From contig BSYQ01000011.1 of NCBI GenBank assembly GCA_030272585.1, positions 744,001-808,000 on the forward strand: DNA of 64,000 nt, written 5' to 3'. A program made the translations under genes and the position numbers. This stretch comes from Bryopsis sp. KO-2023 (lineage: Eukaryota; Chlorophyta; Ulvophyceae; Bryopsidales; Bryopsidaceae). Shown one piece after another: positions 58,317 through 64,000 of this stretch (the first letter of the stretch is position 1; each line of letters begins with the position of its first letter). The notes under the pieces were generated by a model. That model did no database searches. It saw only the letters and a program-made list of their open reading frames with translations, and was not told where the DNA came from.

Positions 58317-61300
58317 TTATATGCTATTTTCTTCTGACCTTGGCCCCCGCCGGGTAACTAGCCTGTTCAAAGTTTTCACCCGATTTATCGGAGCATTTGT
58401 CACAGTCACGATCCTTTGGTGGGCAGTCTGAGCGACGTTTTTAGATTCCCTGGTGAACCAAATCATCCTGAAAATGGACTTTATCAACTGCGTTCTGAGA
58501 AAATAGCCCACCGGCAGCTCCTCCCTCCGTACGGGGCGATTGTGCAGCCCCCGTTTCAGAGCTTTCACCATCCATCGATCGAAAAATTTCCTCTCTAAAT
58601 AGCCCTCGTACTTGCCCATGGCTTGGATCACCACGTCGACAAATTTCGGCCGAGAATCGTCTTTTCTCAACGCAGAAATCGCGTAGCCCACCCCCACCAC
58701 GGCCAGAACGAGTCTTTCGAGCACCATGGACAGGAAAGCCGCACCCTCGGCAAACAGCATCCCTTGCCCCACCTTCAGCCGGAAATCTCGATCCGCGTTA
58801 GGGCCCATCAACAGCACAATCCCCAGAAAGAACGTGGCGACGTCCGCCCCCTCAGCCAGCAGAGTGATCGTCATGTCCATTCGACTGGGGAAAGGTCTGG
58901 CCAACCTTATCACCACCAAATTCAACATCGAAACCGCGAAAAGAGAAGCCACTTGATTGATACTGTCTTTGTCGCCGATACCCCCCACCAAGCAAGCCAG
59001 GAGGATGATTTTGGTGAAGTCCAGCAGCTTCGTGAGGATCTGGAGTTGGAAACGGTATATTTTCTTTTGCCCGATGATCATACAGTTCGTGAACGGCAGG
59101 CGGAGGCCTGGGATTCGAAACATGGGCCGGTTTTTGACAGGTATAAGAATACCTCGATCCACCCTCCCTGTTTCGACGTCGACTTCATACGTTGGTTCCC
59201 TGCATTGAAAATTGGCAAAGAACTAACATTAAAAATTAAGAAAAACAGTTTTTTTACGTAAATCACTCCTCCCCCTTGAAATTGGAAGAAGTACCCTCAA
59301 CAGAATTAAGGGAAGCTTGCAAACAAGTGCACTTGCTGGGATTCGATCACAGTTTTGGTACACTGCTCACCCCCAGATTGAAATTCAGGATACAAACTGG
59401 AAAAAAAACCCTTGTTTCAACTCAAAGATGAATGCATACGGTTCCAGCCGGCAACCCACCTTCTTACGACGGGATGACCTCTGTGATCCTCGAAAAGAGG
59501 CCCATATCTTGCAATGAATTTAGAATCGATGTTCGACGTGGTGATCCACTCTCCCTCCTGCTGCCTTCGCCCCAAAAACAGCGACACCAGCGAAATGTCG
59601 CAACACTCCAGCAGACTCTGCCGATAACCACACTTCTCGGGGGGCTCTTCCTTCTCAGCGAAAGGCTCCCTGTCCACCCAGCCGTCGCACTTGAAGGTCC
59701 CCTCCTCCACCTCCCGGGTGCGCTCCACGATGATCAGCTCATCGATGGAAATCGGGACATCTGGGGCCATGACAGACATGTGAATTTCGCCACCGTCGAT
59801 TTCGTCGTCCCCGGATTCCATGCTGCGAGTTCTGGCGAATGATGATAAGAAGCTGAAGTTTGTACGGCCGGTGGTGGGCTCCAGAGTGCTGAAATCAGGG
59901 TCATCGGAGCAACTCGCACCCTCCCTAGCCATCCTGCGTTCAACCCAACCCCCCCAAAACAAAAAGAAATCAAAAACACTTCTTGATTTACTCACTGCTC
60001 CTGTTTCCTCCATTCACCCCGACCCCAAAAGCAAAGCAAAGCAAAACAACTTCTCGTTTTCCCTGTGATTCACTGTTTCTGCTTTCTTTTGCGCCATCCC
60101 TCCAAACTCTTTTGCTGTTCCAAAAGAAACTAAGAGGACTCCATTTTATTTATATTTTATTTTTTATTTTTTTTTATTTTTTTTATATTTTTTACATACC
60201 CAGGAATCACCAGCGGATTGTTTACGCGATCCTTCACCACCATATCTTTGACCACGCTGTCCAGCACATGATCCTCGCCCCTATCGAACCAAACGGGCTC
60301 GTCCCCATCCAACCCCATCATATCCCCCGAAGTCGACAGCATCGATGACCTCCTATTAAACTTTATCAAATTCCCCCGCTCCGAGCAGATCGAAATCTGG
60401 TCGCTGGATTCCATGAAAGCAGGGTTAACGAATTTCACTGGGGAATCTGACCCTGGATGCTCCCAGACGTTATGTCTGAGCGGACCTTTCTTTGAGGTCA
60501 GCCGTTTGGCTTTGTGGTGGATGTATTTTTTGATGGCGTAGGAGGGGGGTTTCAAGGAGGCCAGCACCAAGTTGGCTTTTCGATCCACCGGGTGTCGACT
60601 GTAGAAATGGTGGTGGAGCATGTAAACGTTCCAAGCCATGAAGGACACCGGGAAAACGATTATCAGCCATGTGCCGAACAAAGCATCCGCTGAAATAATC
60701 AAAAAACACCACGCAGGAGTGAATACGACAGGGGAAAAAAAAGAGTGACCTCTCAACCCCCCCCCCAAACACGGGAAAAAAAAAGAAAAAATTCAAGCAG
60801 GTAGAAGGAAAAAAGAGTAAGAAAAAAGGTAATGGGTTTAAAGCCAAGTCAATGTAATAATTTAACAATCAGATAATTATTTTTTAGAAGACGGAGGTCA
60901 AAACTCGGGCTGGAAGTAAATAACATACGAGAAACAAAAAAAAATTATATACTATTTTCATATTATCAATATCATTTGCATAGATATTTACTCATCTGCT
61001 TGTCACACTTATTGGCAGGAATCACACTTTTTTTCTTTCTACTGTTGAACCTCCATTTGTGGATCACCTCTATTTCCCTGATATAACCCCGCGGATGCTG
61101 CAGCAATGGCCGGAATAGCCCAGAATGAAAAAATGAGTTCCATTCTTGGAAATTGCAGGATTGATGGAATCGGCTTTCTTTTGAAAACACACACGCTCAG
61201 CAAGATTGCATGGATGAGGAGGATTGCAATGTAGATAATGGGCACCCAGAAAAACACTCTTTTCAAATGATCGTATGGATTCTCATCCTCGTCCTCGGCT

Positions 61301-63864
61301 TCCTGCAAGCCTTTGATGGTCTGCATAGCAAAAGAAATATTTTTACTTTTTGCTCGGAATATCTTTTATTTAAAAAAAGACGCAGCCCAAATTAGAGATA
61401 TGGAGCAAATAATCCACTTTCCACTTTCCAATCAAACTTCCGTGAAAAAAAAGGAAGGGGATTCTAATGTTTTTGCATGCGATAAGTAAAACGAGAAAAA
61501 AAAGGTCTGCGAAAAAAAAGATTCACTGGCAGCTGAAACACAAGGCACATGGATTTCAGGGAACAAGCATTGTCTCCATCCACCGTTAAAAAATAACTAA
61601 AACAAAAAAAGTGATAGTTCTGTTGTCATCACTATAAATATAGATATTTTCTTTTTTGGCTTTAATTTTTTTTTTTGGTGGAGGGAAAGGGAAGGAAAGT
61701 TGCTGGAACATACCCCAAAAATCTGTTGATCTTCTTCCTCCTCCTCCTCTTCGATCCCTGTGGCCGTTATTGTGGCATTCTCATTCTGTTCCGAGGAAAT
61801 TTGCATTCTTTTAAAACAAGAAAATAAATTTCACAAAATTGCTTTTTTTTGCTGGGACGAAAATCAAAACCCCAAAACAAATAAACGAATTTTAAGGCCC
61901 AAAACCCCCACAATTAACAAAAGTTGGGATGTTCGTCAAAGAAGTTTTTACTCCAAAAATGTAGGTTAGTTCAAGTTAAAAATAGAAATGAACCAAGCAA
62001 TTCCTGATTTCCATAATTACCATTATTCTTTTCCCTTTTAATGGGAAAAAAAACATTTCGACCATTATCTGGGGTTCAAGAGCCTGTCATCACCTCAAAA
62101 TCAACCGAAACCACATCTATGCCCCCCTCCCCTCCCTTTTTCTACCAAGAATACACTGAAAAAAAAAGTGAACACAGTGCTGACCTTGAGCCCTTCTTTC
62201 TTCTTCTTGGCCTTTTCCCAGGGAGTCTCGATATCGAAAACAGCCCACTTCAGCTGGTCGGTGAAAGCTTCGTAATTCTCAGGAATGTTGACGATGGCCA
62301 CCATACCCGTCAAATACATTTTTTGAGCGAAAGAAAGAATATCAAGAGGGCCTCCACCGCCACCGCCGCCTCCACCGCCACCCCCTCCACCGCCACCACC
62401 CCCAGCCCCTGTGGGAATCGAAAGCTGAAAAGTCAGTTAGTGTCAATTCTCTGCCTCCATCGTTTTTTGTTTTCCATTTTTACGAAGAGGTACAAAAAGC
62501 TTCCGAGTTTGACAAAGCCGTGGGTTGAGCTCCCCAAAAAGATTTTTTTTCTCATAGATATAGGAAACGGAAAAAAAAATCTGTGGGTTGATTTGGAGCA
62601 ATCCAAGACTGGGGAGATTTTGACAATTCCCCAGCAGTGCACCAAACTCAGCAAAAAATTCAGAACTAGGGTTTTAGATTTCCTAAGCAGAATCCCTCCC
62701 CCACCAGCAGCTGTCGCTGCAGCCGCCGCCACCGTAGCTGCAGTTCCCATCGCAGCCGCCGCACTCGTATCAATGGGCGGCTCAGCAGTTTCTGTGGGGG
62801 GTGCCAGACGTTTTTTGAGATTGATTTTTCTGGAGGTCAGCCTTTGCATTCGTCCTTTGCTGGGCATTCCCACCATGGGTCTATAATAGGCAACAGCGTG
62901 GGCGGTGTGTCGATTCAAATTTCCTGCAAAGTCCATCACCCTCCCTCTCGGCACAATAACTCTGATGTCGACAGGGACGCCCGGCCTGAAAAGGAAGAAA
63001 AAACCCCACAAAAAATGCTGTTTTAAAATATGACAGGGAAAACTGTTCAATTTTGTTTTCAGAAAAGCAACATTAAGAGTAAAAGTCAACGATTCAGTCT
63101 GACAGAGATCGAAACATGTACCTCATGATCAGTAAGATCAGCTGAATTTTTTCAAAATTTCGTTTCCTTCGTTGAAACAAGCACGTGCGCACATTTTTTT
63201 TCCTTCTTTAAAGTCCGAAAAATAGAAATAAAAAAAAAAGAGATTTGGACGTGGCGGATTTTTCCCGATGGCTGCCTCCAACTCACTTTGCATGCGCAAC
63301 AATAAAAACTTTTGCAGAATTCCTCTTGTACACCCCTTTAGCCCTCACCGCCCCCGTGACCTTCACAGAATCCTTCAATTCGATCCCATCGGTCGAATTA
63401 CACCCCAGCGAAGAATCGATCAAATCTCCAAAGCCGATTTCGCTCGACAGAGGCGCCAGCCCCACATCACAGTACCTCTCGGAAACATTCAACGGAGCTG
63501 CCATCACCCTTTCGCTGAATTGAATGACGAAATTAGCCACGGGGTTTTCTGCATTGAATTCTGACGTCAGGGAAACCACCCTTGCTTTCGGGGGCTCCTC
63601 GTCCAGCAACAGGAAAACGCTTCTGGTCATTCCATCCACTGCTGCTCGGAAAAAAGTGGGGAGGGATGGACGGCGCAGAACGATGGCTACGTTGAATTCG
63701 ATGGTGGGGGTGGAGGGCAGGCGCCCAGAAAATTTGATCCCATCGGAGAGGTCATTTTCCCCAGACTCCGAGTCGGGCGAAACCGCAGTCTCCTCAATCT
63801 CTTTTCCGAGGTTTTGGTCAAAACTCTCCGGTCCTAACTCGCTATCGGCTTCCCTTGATTCCAC
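58317..63864 (-). CDS. TRP-like polytopic membrane protein, 5' partial
   Basis: Eight exons: 63864-63287, 62985-62705, 62408-62185, 61807-61714, 61320-61068, 60689-60200, 59933-59460 and 59199-58317, about 1090 residues. All joins keep phase except exon 3 to 4 (phase 0 against phase 2), where a small exon is probably missing. The first exon starts after an AAAG acceptor, so more lies beyond the window. The extracellular part has an Ig-like FVIQFSERV segment, an Ala-rich run and a Gly17 linker. Then come DILSFAQKMYLTGMVAIVN and LKWAVFDIETPW, the module before the pore region in fungal/oomycete TRP-like proteins. Hydrophobic helices: VFFWVPIIYIAILLIHAI, LQFPRMELIFSFWAIPAIAA, ALFGTWLIIVFPVSFM, and four in the last exon (KIILLACLVGG, LFAVSMLNLVVI, TFFLGIVLLMG, MVLERLVLAVVGV). 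A 300-residue cytosolic loop is charged. Channel function is inferred from layout. Confidence 0.65.
62347..62408 (-). repeat. GGN repeat coding a poly-glycine linker
   Basis: About 55 bases of GGT/GGC/GGA codons opening the third exon of the TRP-like gene, joined by splicing to a Gly end of the previous exon. Confidence 0.85.
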
Positions 63865-64000
63865 CTTTAAAAAAAAAATAAAAAAAATAACATCTTTAAA
63901 TAAAGAACAAAAAACGTAAAATTTGCGGTGGAATGTCTGAGAAAATCTTTGTAAGAAAATCTTTGTGCAGACTTTTTGTTTAACATGGGTTTCAGTCTTG
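63865..64000. other. Intron or upstream sequence of the TRP-like gene
   Basis: The first visible exon opens after an acceptor at 63865. No earlier exon is seen before the window ends. Confidence 0.4.

Noticed and set aside
1-64000. CRISPR arrays, prokaryotic operons, phage genes
   Set aside because: Spliced genes, histone H2A, CFAP20 and CKS1 show a eukaryotic nuclear genome. The 57-bp and 88-bp repeats have no unique spacers.

Overview
The window reads as nuclear DNA of a photosynthetic, probably flagellated, single-celled eukaryote. Nearly every recognisable protein is split by GT-AG introns with long pyrimidine tracts. One protein has a plastid transit-like N-terminus with no signal peptide in front of it. 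CFAP20, a ciliary protein, is present. The ureidoglycolate lyase resembles plant homologues and one protein is rich in SPPPP-type repeats. Together these favour an alga with a primary-type plastid, perhaps of the green lineage, but the species cannot be named from the sequence. Host DNA is AT-leaning and full of homopolymers; genes are separated by 1-2 kb of simple-sequence DNA.

Layout. 1-4.6 kb is gene-free, degenerate, CTGC-rich repeat DNA ending in a 250-bp pyrimidine tract. 5.3-8.2 kb (minus) holds two decayed loci, an ankyrin-repeat fragment and a glucose-6-phosphate dehydrogenase relic with several frame breaks. 8.9-10.9 kb (+) is a four-helix membrane protein and 12.0-14.1 kb (+) is CFAP20. 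15.9-20.5 kb (minus) is an apparently intact tyrosine-recombinase retrotransposon with split direct repeats. 22.6-23.0 kb (minus) is a small basic proline-rich protein. 23.9-26.4 kb is a fold-back element with inverted ends. 26.7-31.0 kb (+) is a seven-exon type II membrane sulfotransferase. 32.0-34.5 kb (+) is an OPR/FAST-like helical-repeat protein, probably organellar. 36.4-38.6 kb (minus) is a proline-rich repeat protein. 39.0-39.5 kb (+) has unidentified exons. 40.2-41.3 kb (+) is CKS1 and 42.5-43.5 kb (+) is the proteasome chaperone PSMG3. 44.6-46.3 kb (minus) is a plastid rhodanese-like membrane protein, facing an intronless histone H2A at 47.3 kb (+). 48.8-50.4 kb (minus) is the ureidoglycolate lyase. 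51.2-56.3 kb (+) is a large Pmp-like beta-helix receptor. 58.3-63.9 kb (minus, 5' end outside the window) is a TRP-like polytopic membrane protein.

The genes form no operon or obvious pathway cluster; they are ordinary dispersed eukaryotic loci. Exon joins were derived by hand from splice-site sequence, reading phase and recalled family conservation. Joins where the phase does not close are flagged in the entries. The most unusual items are the split-repeat retroelement, the 2.4-kb fold-back element, the directional poly-C/poly-A junctions scattered through introns, and the frame break at a C9 run in the proline-rich gene.
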